Below, in pieces: positions 1 to 8,282 of a stretch of 64,000 nt of DNA. The number at the start of each line of letters is the position of its first letter. Position 1 is the stretch's first letter. Origin of the DNA: Flavobacterium haoranii. GTDB lineage: Bacteria > Bacteroidota > Bacteroidia > Flavobacteriales > Flavobacteriaceae. The position numbers and the translations under genes are program-made. The notes under the pieces are model-generated. The model saw only the letters and a program-made list of their open reading frames with translations. It searched no databases and was not told where the DNA came from. The stretch is from assembly GCA_003246205.1 (NCBI GenBank), contig QKBC01000010.1, forward strand, positions 62,001 through 126,000, given 5' to 3'.

Positions 1-134
1 AGAGAAATTCCGGAAGTAGAAGATGTAGTAGAAGTGGCTGAGTTTAGTTTCTCTTCTGCTTTTTTGATCAGATCTTTAAACTGAGCGTTTGAAAATACGG
101 GAAGTAGAACTAAAGCTAAAATAATTTTTTTCAT
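1..134 (-). CDS. Secreted protein, N-terminal end only (runs off the left edge)
   Basis: Read on the minus strand from an ATG at 134, the first 44 codons are visible. They encode a clear signal peptide (MKKIILALVLLPVFSNAQ), then a lysine/glutamate-rich amphipathic stretch (FKDLIKKAEEKLNSATS) and a Ser/Thr-rich segment; no stop occurs before the window edge. The protein is therefore exported. The layout resembles flavobacterial DUF4197 proteins, but only from memory and on very little sequence, so no function is assigned. Confidence 0.6.
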   Translation of the reverse strand, partial: MKKIILALVLLPVFSNAQFKDLIKKAEEKLNSATSTTSSTSGIS

Positions 135-410
135 CAGATACCATTTATGGTTAAACATTTTTTCAGTTGTATAGCATGAAACGTGCCAATTTCAATGAAT
201 CATTGATAAATCAAAAATAACAAATTCTGTAAACTAAGATTCTTAGAGAGTTGTTAAAGTACTAAAAAGCTTAAGAAATGTTAAATATTGCTAAAATAAT
301 ATATATTTAGATATTAAAATGAATTTTAAAAAAAAATATAGGTAATTTTTTAATAGTTTTATAAAAGCAATGCAGAGATAAATAAAAAACAAACCAAATT
401 GGACCAGAAA

Positions 411-2114
411 ATGAAAAACACATTTAAACAAATAACAGAGATTATCAGCAATAAAGATTTTGAACAGTTGTCTCATATAAAAATTGACAAACCCGAATAT
501 TTCAATTGGGTTTCAGAGATTTTTGAAGGAATTCATGTAAAAAATGCACCGGAAAAAACAGCTTTGCTTTGGACAGACGGAGAAGGAACAGTTTCCTATT
601 CCTATTCTCAAATGAGTGAAAATTGCAACCAATTATTAAATTTTCTAAGAAATAAAGGAGTGCAACAAGGCGATATTGTCTTAACACAATTAATGCTTCA
701 GCCGATTAGTTGGGCAGCGACTTTAGCAACAATAAAAGGCGGTTTGCAAATGATTCCTACAGCAACTATTATGGGAGTTCAGGATTTGGCGTATCGCTTT
801 GAGAAGACTTTGCCCAAAGTGATTATTTCTGATATGAATAATGCACATAAAACCGATGAAGCCGAAGAAGTTTTCGGAGCCAAAATTCCGGTGAAAATTA
901 TTTGCGACGGAACCAGAGAAGGGTGGTACACATTAGAAGATATCGAAAAAGAAAGTACAGTTGCAGAAGCGGTTGCAACAAAAGCCGATGATACATTATT
1001 CATGTTCTTTACTTCCGGAACCACAGGAATGCCTAAAATTGTTTGTCATACCCATTTTTCCTATCCGGTTGGACATTTAACCACAACTACTTGGATTGGT
1101 CTGACTGGAAATGATATACATTATAATATTTCGCAACCCGGTTGGGCTAAATTCGCTTGGAGTAGCTTTTTTGCACCGTGGAATGTAGGAGCAGCTATTT
1201 TTGCATACCATAGCAATAACCGTTTTGAAGCTGCTGTGACACTTGATTTAATTGCAAAACACAACATAACGACATTGTGTGCGCCACCAACAGTTTTACG
1301 TTTGTTTATTCAAGAAGATGTGAAATCGTATGATTTTTCATTGAGAGAATGTGTGGCTGCGGGCGAACCGTTAAATCCGGAAATTATTGAGGAATGGAAA
1401 GAAGCAACCGGAGTTCTCATTCGAGATGGTTTCGGGCAAACTGAAAGTACGTGTATGGTTGCTAATTTACCGGGACAAAAAGTGAAATTTGGTTCTATGG
1501 GGAAACCAACGTTTTTATACGATGTAGTTATTGCAGATAACGAAGGAAACATTTTGCCGGATAATGAAGAAGGAAATATTTGTGTGAGAATGGAACGAGG
1601 AGAAACACCAAACGGAATTTTCAAAGGGTATTTGTTTGATAAAGAAAGGGAAGCCAAAGCTTTTCATAGTGGATTGTATTATACGGGCGATAAAGCCTAT
1701 CGCGATGCCGACGGTTATATATGGTTTATTGGTCGCGATGACGATGTAATCAAAGCTTCTGATTATAGAATAGGACCGTTTGAAGTAGAAAGTGTTCTGC
1801 TAGAACATCATGCGGTGGTCGAATCGGCAGTAGTGGGCTCGCCTCATCATATTAAAGGTCACGAAGTGAAGGCTTTTGTGGTGTTGCATCATGAACATGA
1901 ACCAACGGAACATTTAGCGATTGATATTTTTACGTTTAGCCGAAGTTATTTGGCTCCTTATAAAATACCGAGAATTATTGAGTTCGTTACCGAATTACCC
2001 AAAACCATTAGTGGTAAAATTCGTCGTGTGGAATTGCGAGCTTCCGAAGCAGAGAATAAAGCGAAAAATCAACAATCAGATAATGAGTTTTTTTATTCTA
2101 AAGAACGAAAATAG
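411..2114 (+). CDS. AMP-forming acyl-CoA synthetase, medium-chain (MACS-like) type
   Basis: Activates a carboxylic acid with ATP to an acyl-AMP and then to acyl-CoA. All ANL-superfamily core motifs are present in the 567-residue protein: the P-loop TSGTTGMPK near residue 201, DGFGQTEST near 338, the hinge region TGDKAYRDADGYIWFIGRDD near 424, and a C-terminal PKTISGKIRR near 530 carrying the catalytic lysine. The segment GWAKFAWSSFFAPWNVGAA is typical of the MACS subgroup. A TTG at 399 would add four residues, but the ATG at 411 (MKNTFKQ) is the better start. The gene lies about 100 bp upstream of icmF on the same strand, so a short or branched acyl substrate feeding that mutase is a reasonable inference. 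The exact substrate cannot be read from the sequence. Confidence 0.87.
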   Translation: MKNTFKQITEIISNKDFEQLSHIKIDKPEYFNWVSEIFEGIHVKNAPEKTALLWTDGEGTVSYSYSQMSENCNQLLNFLRNKGVQQGDIVLTQLMLQPISWAATLATIKGGLQMIPTATIMGVQDLAYRFEKTLPKVIISDMNNAHKTDEAEEVFGAKIPVKIICDGTREGWYTLEDIEKESTVAEAVATKADDTLFMFFTSGTTGMPKIVCHTHFSYPVGHLTTTTWIGLTGNDIHYNISQPGWAKFAWSSFFAPWNVGAAIFAYHSNNRFEAAVTLDLIAKHNITTLCAPPTVLRLFIQEDVKSYDFSLRECVAAGEPLNPEIIEEWKEATGVLIRDGFGQTESTCMVANLPGQKVKFGSMGKPTFLYDVVIADNEGNILPDNEEGNICVRMERGETPNGIFKGYLFDKEREAKAFHSGLYYTGDKAYRDADGYIWFIGRDDDVIKASDYRIGPFEVESVLLEHHAVVESAVVGSPHHIKGHEVKAFVVLHHEHEPTEHLAIDIFTFSRSYLAPYKIPRIIEFVTELPKTISGKIRRVELRASEAENKAKNQQSDNEFFYSKERK

Positions 2115-2215
2115 ATTTATTTTAAAAAAATCATAATTTAATCGGAGTAAGCGATAAAAGTTTTACGAATAATGTAATATTGCTTATCTTGCAGACCCAA
2201 AATAATAAGATTAAA

Positions 2216-5200
2216 ATGGAACAGGTACAGCCTTATCAACCTAAAAATAAAGTAAGAATTGTTACGGCAGCGTCTTTGTTTGACGGACATGATGCAGCCA
2301 TTAATATCATGCGTAGAATTATTCAATCTACCGGATGCGAAGTAATTCACTTAGGACACGACAGAAGTGTGGAAGAAGTAGTGAATACAGCCATTCAGGA
2401 AGATGCTAATGCTATTGCAATGACTTCTTATCAAGGAGGACATACTGAATATTTAAAATATATGTTTGATTTGCTCAACGAAAAAGGAGCAGGTCATATC
2501 AAAGTTTTTGCTGGTGGAGGCGGAGTTATCCTTCCAACGGAAATCGAAGAATTACACGCTTACGGAATTGAAAAAATCTATTCTCCGGATGATGGTCGCG
2601 CTATGGGACTTCAAGGAATGATTAATGATTTAGTACAAAGAGCCGATTTTCCTGTGGGAAATCATCTGAATGGAGAAGTTAATCATTTGACAGAAAAGAA
2701 TAGTAGAGCAATCGCTCGTGTGATTTCTGCAGCTGAAAATTTCCCGGAAATAGCAAAAGATACCTTAGATAAAATTCACCAACAAAATAAAGAAACTTCA
2801 ATTCCGGTATTGGGAATTACAGGAACTGGTGGAGCCGGAAAATCTTCATTGGTAGACGAATTAGTTCGTCGTTTCTTAATCGATTTCCCTGAAAAAACGA
2901 TTGGATTGATTTCTGTGGATCCGTCAAAACGTAAAACAGGAGGTGCTTTATTGGGCGATAGAATTCGTATGAATGCTATCAATAATCCTAGAGTTTACAT
3001 GCGTTCTTTGGCTACACGCCAATCTAATTTAGCTTTGTCTAAATATGTTGCCGAAGCCATTCAAGTTTTGAAAGCGGCTAAATACGATTTGATTATTTTG
3101 GAGACTTCAGGTATTGGTCAATCTGATACTGAAATTTTAGATCATTCGGATGTTTCGTTATACGTAATGACGCCGGAATTTGGTGCTGCAACGCAATTGG
3201 AAAAAATCGATATGTTAGATTTTGCTGATTTGGTAGCGTTAAATAAATTCGATAAAAGAGGTGCTTTAGATGCTATACGCGATGTAAAAAAACAATACCA
3301 ACGCAATCATAATCTTTGGGATAAAACACCAGACGATATGCCGGTTTTCGGAACTATTGCTTCGCAATTTAACGATCCGGGAATGAATTCGTTGTACAAA
3401 GCCATTATGGATAAAGTAGTGGAAAAAACGGGAGCTGATTTGCATTCGACCTTTGCTATTACGAAAGAAATGAGCGAAAAAGTATTTGTAATTCCGCCGC
3501 ATAGAACACGCTATTTATCGGAAATTGCAGAAAATAACAGAAGTTATGACGAACGTGCTTTGGCACAAACGGAAGTTGCTCAAAAATTATACGGGATTTT
3601 CAAAACTATTGAATCGGTAACCGGAAAACAACCGGAAATTACTAAGACTGGAATCGAGATTACGAATGCTAATAACGCAGACGAACAGTTTGTAAAACTA
3701 TTATTAGCAGAATTCGACCGTGTAAAAATGAATTTAGATCCATACAATTGGGAAATCATTGCAACATGGGACGAGAAAGTAAACAAATACAAAAACCCGA
3801 TTTATAGCTTTAAAGTTAGAGATAAAGTTATCGAAATTAAAACGCATAGTGAGTCGTTATCTCATACACAAATTCCTAAAATTGCGTTGCCAAAATACCA
3901 AGCTTGGGGCGATATTTTACGTTGGTGCTTACAAGAAAATGTACCGGGAGAATTTCCGTTTACTTCAGGATTGTATCCGTTTAAACGTGAAGGAGAAGAT
4001 CCAACGCGTATGTTTGCCGGAGAAGGCGGACCGGAACGAACCAACAGACGTTTCCATTATGTTTCATTAGGAATGCCGGCAAAACGTTTATCAACAGCGT
4101 TTGATTCGGTTACATTATACGGTAACGACCCTGATTTACGTCCGGACATTTATGGAAAAATTGGGAATGCCGGAGTTTCGATTTGTTGTTTAGACGATGC
4201 GAAAAAATTATATTCTGGTTTCGATTTAAGTCATCCGGCAACTTCAGTTTCCATGACAATCAACGGACCAGCACCAATGTTGTTAGGCTTTTTTATGAAT
4301 GCGGCTATCGACCAAAATTGTGAAAAGTACATCAAAGCAAATGGTTTAGAAGCGGATGTTGAGAAAAAGAAAAAGGAACTTTACGACGATAAAGGATTAA
4401 CTCGTCCAAGTTACAATGGCGATTTACCGGAAGGAAATGATGGTTTAGGATTGATGCTTTTAGGATTAACCGGAGACCAAGTTTTACCTGCTGAGGTATA
4501 TGATGAGATTAAAGTGAAAACTTTATCACAAGTTCGTGGAACCGTTCAAGCCGATATTTTAAAAGAAGATCAAGCGCAAAATACGTGTATTTTCTCTACG
4601 GAGTTTGCGTTGCGTTTAATGGGTGATGTCCAAGAATATTTTATCCAAAAGAATGTTCGTAACTTCTACTCGGTTTCAATTTCTGGGTATCACATTGCAG
4701 AAGCCGGAGCCAATCCTATTACGCAATTAGCGTTTACTTTAGCTAACGGATTTACGTATGTGGAATATTACTTAAGTAGAGGAATGGACATCAATGCTTT
4801 TGGTCCGAACTTATCGTTCTTCTTCTCAAATGGTATCGATCCGGAATATGCTGTGATTGGTCGTGTTGCCAGAAGAATTTGGTCGAAAGCGTTGAAAAAT
4901 AAATACGGAGCCAACGAAAGAGCGCAAATGTTGAAATATCACATTCAAACTTCGGGTCGTTCTTTACACGCACAAGAAATTGATTTTAACGATATTCGTA
5001 CGACTTTGCAAGCGTTGTATGCGATTTACGATAACTGTAATTCGTTGCATACCAATGCTTATGATGAAGCAATTACAACACCAACAGAAGAATCGGTTCG
5101 TCGTGCTATGGCAATTCAGTTGATTATTAACAAAGAACTAGGGTTAGCGAAAAACGAAAATCCGATTCAAGGTTCGTTTATTATTGAAGAATTAACAGAT

Positions 5201-5635
5201 TTAGTAGAAGAAGCTGTTTTAGCAGAATTTGATAGAATTACAGAACGTGGAGGAGTTTTGGGTGCTATGGAAACTATGTATCAACGTTCTAAAATTCAAG
5301 AAGAATCGTTGTACTATGAAACCTTGAAGCATACTGGAGAATTTCCAATTATTGGCGTGAATACATTCTTGAGTTCAAAAGGTTCGCCAACGGTAATTCC
5401 TGCAGAAGTAATTCGTGCAACTGAAGACGAGAAACAATTCCAGATTACGACGTTGAACAATTTGCAAAAAAATAAAGCTGCTGAGGTAAAAGGACAAATA
5501 GAACAAATTCAATCGGCAGCAATTCAAAATGAAAATATTTTTGAAAAATTAATGGAAGCTGCAAAAGTGTGTTCGTTAGGTCAAATTACTTCAGCGTTAT
5601 TTGAAGTAGGCGGTCAGTACAGACGTAATATGTAA
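2216..5635 (+). CDS. icmF: Fused isobutyryl-CoA mutase (B12 domain - G-protein chaperone - mutase)
   Basis: Adenosylcobalamin-dependent mutase interconverting isobutyryl-CoA and n-butyryl-CoA (or related acyl-CoAs), with its own G-protein chaperone in one 1139-residue chain. Domain order: N-terminal cobalamin-binding domain (residues about 10-145, with DGHDA near 23 as the cobalt-ligand motif), a MeaB/MeaI-like GTPase (P-loop [12 protein letters not shown] near 199), and a C-terminal TIM-barrel mutase from about 550. The substrate region [20 protein letters not shown] has the IcmF form and not the TMYANRPWT form of methylmalonyl-CoA mutase. The start is the ATG at 2216; an upstream TTG at 2180 lacks support. 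Its stop overlaps the next start by one base (TAATG), implying co-transcription. Confidence 0.92.
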   Translation: MEQVQPYQPKNKVRIVTAASLFDGHDAAINIMRRIIQSTGCEVIHLGHDRSVEEVVNTAIQEDANAIAMTSYQGGHTEYLKYMFDLLNEKGAGHIKVFAGGGGVILPTEIEELHAYGIEKIYSPDDGRAMGLQGMINDLVQRADFPVGNHLNGEVNHLTEKNSRAIARVISAAENFPEIAKDTLDKIHQQNKETSIPVLGITGTGGAGKSSLVDELVRRFLIDFPEKTIGLISVDPSKRKTGGALLGDRIRMNAINNPRVYMRSLATRQSNLALSKYVAEAIQVLKAAKYDLIILETSGIGQSDTEILDHSDVSLYVMTPEFGAATQLEKIDMLDFADLVALNKFDKRGALDAIRDVKKQYQRNHNLWDKTPDDMPVFGTIASQFNDPGMNSLYKAIMDKVVEKTGADLHSTFAITKEMSEKVFVIPPHRTRYLSEIAENNRSYDERALAQTEVAQKLYGIFKTIESVTGKQPEITKTGIEITNANNADEQFVKLLLAEFDRVKMNLDPYNWEIIATWDEKVNKYKNPIYSFKVRDKVIEIKTHSESLSHTQIPKIALPKYQAWGDILRWCLQENVPGEFPFTSGLYPFKREGEDPTRMFAGEGGPERTNRRFHYVSLGMPAKRLSTAFDSVTLYGNDPDLRPDIYGKIGNAGVSICCLDDAKKLYSGFDLSHPATSVSMTINGPAPMLLGFFMNAAIDQNCEKYIKANGLEADVEKKKKELYDDKGLTRPSYNGDLPEGNDGLGLMLLGLTGDQVLPAEVYDEIKVKTLSQVRGTVQADILKEDQAQNTCIFSTEFALRLMGDVQEYFIQKNVRNFYSVSISGYHIAEAGANPITQLAFTLANGFTYVEYYLSRGMDINAFGPNLSFFFSNGIDPEYAVIGRVARRIWSKALKNKYGANERAQMLKYHIQTSGRSLHAQEIDFNDIRTTLQALYAIYDNCNSLHTNAYDEAITTPTEESVRRAMAIQLIINKELGLAKNENPIQGSFIIEELTDLVEEAVLAEFDRITERGGVLGAMETMYQRSKIQEESLYYETLKHTGEFPIIGVNTFLSSKGSPTVIPAEVIRATEDEKQFQITTLNNLQKNKAAEVKGQIEQIQSAAIQNENIFEKLMEAAKVCSLGQITSALFEVGGQYRRNM

Positions 5636-6264
5636 TGAGTGACTCTACTGGAAACAAAGAAAAAATAAAAGAAATACATCCTGATTGGTATCGGGATGTA
5701 TTTCCTATGTATTATCTGATATTGGGCAGTTTTCCTCCTCATGCTAAACGTTGGGATTATCCTTTTTATTACCCCAATAAAATAAATCGTTTTTGGAAAA
5801 TTTTAGCAGAAATAGCAAAAGTAAATCTTACGGTGCCGATTACTTCTGAAAAAAATGCTGTTGATGAACGCTTTTCCATTATGCAAAAACTAAATACAGG
5901 AGTTCAAAATTTAGGAAAAACAATTCTTAGAAAAGGAACGAGTGCTTTAGACACAGATATAGAAATAACAACATTTCAGGATATTTTAGCAATACTACAA
6001 AAACATCCGGAGTTGAAAAAGATACTATTACCCGGTTATTCTTCTAAAAATAGTACAGCCCAATCCTTTTTGAAATACATTAGTCAAACTAAAGAGATTG
6101 AAATAATTGGTTCTGTTCCCCAAACACTAAACTCAGGTACTTTTTTTCAGATCAGTGTAAGCGGAAGGATCATTGATTGTGTAGTCTTAAATTCAACTTC
6201 TACCGCTAGTCGCATCAGCTATGATGATGTAAAAAAGCAATTTGAGAGAGAATTGGATTCGTAG
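5635..6264 (+). CDS. Uracil-DNA glycosylase superfamily protein (predicted)
   Basis: A 209-residue soluble protein. The N-terminal segment LILGSFPPHAKRWDYPFYYP followed by NKINRFWKIL (residues about 28-57) matches what I recall of the uracil-DNA-glycosylase-like fold in Bacteroidota proteins: a glycine-rich strand followed by FYYPNKINxFW. A second conserved-looking block, LLPGYSSKNS, lies near 140. The likely role is excision of damaged bases, but the family includes members of unknown substrate. The start codon overlaps the icmF stop by one base, so it is translationally coupled to a metabolic gene with no obvious link to repair. The family call is from motif recognition only. Confidence 0.6.
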   Translation: MSDSTGNKEKIKEIHPDWYRDVFPMYYLILGSFPPHAKRWDYPFYYPNKINRFWKILAEIAKVNLTVPITSEKNAVDERFSIMQKLNTGVQNLGKTILRKGTSALDTDIEITTFQDILAILQKHPELKKILLPGYSSKNSTAQSFLKYISQTKEIEIIGSVPQTLNSGTFFQISVSGRIIDCVVLNSTSTASRISYDDVKKQFERELDS

Positions 6265-6461
6265 TTTTCTTAAAATTTGATACTGAATAATTTTAGTAAA
6301 AGAGGCTAGCATATATTTATAGTCATTATAATTATATTCTGTTATTTATTGTTTTTTGTAAAAGAAGATGGATGTAATTGATATTTTAAGACCTAGCTAT
6401 TAACCGAAAAATTTAACAAAATGTACAGAAAATCTGTATCCAACTAATGTTAACTTATGTA

Positions 6462-6469
6462 TAAGTTTG
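6462..6469 (+). promoter_or_regulatory. Possible -7 box (TAAGTTTG)
   Basis: TAAGTTTG matches the Bacteroidota -7 consensus TAnnTTTG and lies 24 bases before the lipoprotein start at 6494. No good TTG is seen at the expected -33 distance, so the call is tentative. The rest of 6265-6493 is AT-rich spacer without visible features. Confidence 0.35.
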
Positions 6470-6493
6470 TAAGATTAATTTGAAAATAAAAAA

Positions 6494-7186
6494 ATGATAA
6501 AAAAATCGTTTTTATTTTTTACATCAGTTTTAGTTTTAACTGTTGTTACATTTTATTCTTGTGAAAAGAATGTATCTGAAGAGGATAAGTATTCAGAACT
6601 TAGAATTGCTCTTAAGAGTATTGAAAACTCATCTCCTTCTAATATGTTAAGAGAATCTTATTCAGAAATTGAAAACAAAAATAATAGCTATGATTATTTA
6701 GGGTTAGAGCTATATAACTCATTAGAAAAAATTTCAGAGAAACTTGTAGAAGTTAAAGAATCATTCGGGAGTAAAGAGACTTTTGACTTGTTTATAGAAA
6801 ATGAGATGAGTAAATATTCGCATACGGAGTTTGGTTTGAATGAAAAAGAAGAGATTATTTTAGAAAGCTATTTTAATAGTATCATTGAAAATGACCGCCT
6901 TCAAAAGGCTTTAGAATATGAACAATTTGTAATAGATAATTTTCAAGATCAGGAAGAAGTTAAAAATGTTTTAATTACTCTTTCTATCGTGAAGTATGAA
7001 GAGCAATTTATAACAGTTAGAAACCCTAATTGCCCAGGTTTTAATTGTTGGGAAATGTGTGTTAATATTTGTATGGGAAATAAGTATAAAAGTAAAAACC
7101 TTATTGACTGGGTTGCCTGGATAGCCACGAATCCAGCTGCAAATGTTATGTGGGACTATGCATCATGCAGTTGGGGTTGTTATTAA
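6494..7186 (+). CDS. Lipoprotein with cysteine-rich C-terminus, unknown function
   Basis: A 230-residue protein with a lipoprotein signal peptide: a hydrophobic run ends in FYSC, so Cys23 is the probable lipidated residue. The middle is acidic, Glu/Asn/Ser-rich and predicted helical. The last 54 residues change character and hold six cysteines in a CX4CX3CX3C cluster (180, 185, 189, 193) plus a CX3C pair (225, 229) near the very end, with several tryptophans between. Disulfide bonding or metal binding outside the cytoplasm is plausible. It is followed 18 bases later by a small membrane protein, probably in one transcript ending at the hairpin at 7657. I do not recognise the family. Base composition is more AT-rich than in flanking core genes. 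Confidence 0.75.
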   Translation: MIKKSFLFFTSVLVLTVVTFYSCEKNVSEEDKYSELRIALKSIENSSPSNMLRESYSEIENKNNSYDYLGLELYNSLEKISEKLVEVKESFGSKETFDLFIENEMSKYSHTEFGLNEKEEIILESYFNSIIENDRLQKALEYEQFVIDNFQDQEEVKNVLITLSIVKYEEQFITVRNPNCPGFNCWEMCVNICMGNKYKSKNLIDWVAWIATNPAANVMWDYASCSWGCY

Positions 7187-7204
7187 TTGTAAATAAAGTA
7201 AATT

Positions 7205-7633
7205 ATGGAAATGTTATTAAATAAAAAATACTACATAAATTTAGTAGTATTTATTTTTTTACTGAGTGTTATTTCTTTTCTTTCAATTAATAATATTATA
7301 ACTCCTTTTTTTAAACATTTTTCTTTTTTTATTTTATTAGGTATATCATTTTATTTTTTCCCTTTTCAAATATTAAAGATTAAATATAGAGATAATAGGG
7401 TAGTTGAGATTATATCTAAATTAATTTTTGCATTTTCAATTACTTTTATTGCTTTATATTCTATCATCAATATCGAATCTGTAGAAATTTATGGAAAGAT
7501 AATATCTATTGTGGCAGGCTTTTTTACTTTCTTTTTAATTTTTGATAAAAAGCAGGTTGATAGGGATATGCTAATATCTCATCTCATATTAAATTTTGTT
7601 TTGTTAGGTGTACTTAAAATGTTCTATATATAA
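7205..7633 (+). CDS. Small polytopic membrane protein, unknown function
   Basis: A 142-residue, highly hydrophobic protein with four or five apparent membrane segments (about 9-29, 36-55, 69-90, 94-112 and 122-140) and short charged loops. No catalytic motif is visible. It starts 18 bases after the Cys-rich lipoprotein and ends just before a strong hairpin terminator, so the two are probably one transcription unit. Size and topology resemble DoxX/MauE-like four-helix membrane proteins, but their cysteine or quinone-binding signatures are not evident. The coding sequence is extremely AT-rich. Confidence 0.7.
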   Translation: MEMLLNKKYYINLVVFIFLLSVISFLSINNIITPFFKHFSFFILLGISFYFFPFQILKIKYRDNRVVEIISKLIFAFSITFIALYSIINIESVEIYGKIISIVAGFFTFFLIFDKKQVDRDMLISHLILNFVLLGVLKMFYI

Positions 7634-7656
7634 AGTATCGTTTAATTATATTGGTA

Positions 7657-7684
7657 AAAGCAACCTATTTTGGTTGCTTTTTTG
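7657..7684 (+). terminator. Rho-independent terminator
   Basis: A 9-bp perfect stem (AAAGCAACC / GGTTGCTTT) with a 6-base loop runs into a T-tract. It ends the lipoprotein/membrane protein unit. Confidence 0.88.
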
Positions 7685-7713
7685 GTTTACCTCACTCTTA
7701 TTTTTGTTGTTTT

Positions 7714-7905
7714 TCATATATGTCCAATTAAAACAGAGGTCGCAGAACTGGCTACACTTTTCATGTTGTGATGTTCGACAAACCAATATCGGGTATATCC
7801 TAATTCATCGGCTAGTTGCGCCGTTGTAACAGACTTTTGAAAAGTTTCAGTTATTGTACTGCCTTCGCAAACGTGTGCTAAATCTAAAAAAGAATAGGGC
7901 ATCAT
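7714..7905 (-). pseudogene. Remnant of a luciferase-like (LLM class) flavin-dependent oxidoreductase, N-terminal fragment
   Basis: The 63 codons from an ATG at 7905 read MMPYSFLDLAHVCEGSTITE, continue through a QLADELGYTRYWFVEHHNM block and end at SVLIGHI. This is the first strand and helix of the bacterial luciferase-like monooxygenase fold, including the typical YTRYWFxEHHNM signature. Intact members are about 330-340 residues; here the frame ends at a TGA right after VLIGH, and the expected downstream barrel is absent because the neighbouring terminator and operon begin there. It is therefore a decayed 5' end whose remaining four fifths were deleted, with the junction near 7700-7715. A short expressed peptide cannot be excluded. 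Confidence 0.8.
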
Positions 7906-8282
7906 GAGGTTTGATTTGTGTTTTTACATAGTAAACTTATAAAAAAGCGTGTAAAAATCCTTTTCTCTTATCACTCTTTTAACATTCCTATTAAAGTAAT
8001 TTAGCATAGAAGTTTTGGATATTTATTACTGTTTTTTGCAGCGTGTTACAGTTATAATAAAGAGCGAATTCTAATAATAGTCAGAATATTTTGATAAGTG
8101 CATTTTTTTTTATTAAATTGTTGCTTTGAAAATAAAACAATAAACAAATGATTTTTATTGTTTTGAAACAAAAAAATAAGCCCAAGTCATACCGCGTTTG
8201 TTTCCAAATTAAGTTATGATACAAGTGTTTTTCTAAAAAGAGAACAGAAGAATAGTAAAGAAAATAATTTAAAAAACTTAAA
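7906..8282. other. AT-rich intergenic region upstream of the sensor kinase
   Basis: These 377 bases separate the divergent luciferase-like remnant from the sensor kinase. No open reading frame, hairpin terminator or full TTG/TAnnTTTG promoter was found. It presumably holds the kinase promoter and the old promoter of the pseudogene. Confidence 0.5.

Noticed and set aside
291..476. 61-codon minus-strand frame of Phe/Leu-rich sequence
   Set aside because: It overlaps the start of the acyl-CoA synthetase on the other strand, and its hydrophobicity is what AT-rich DNA gives by chance.
7608..7829. 73-codon plus-strand frame after the small membrane protein
   Set aside because: It runs through the hairpin terminator and antisense to the luciferase-like remnant; no domain is visible.
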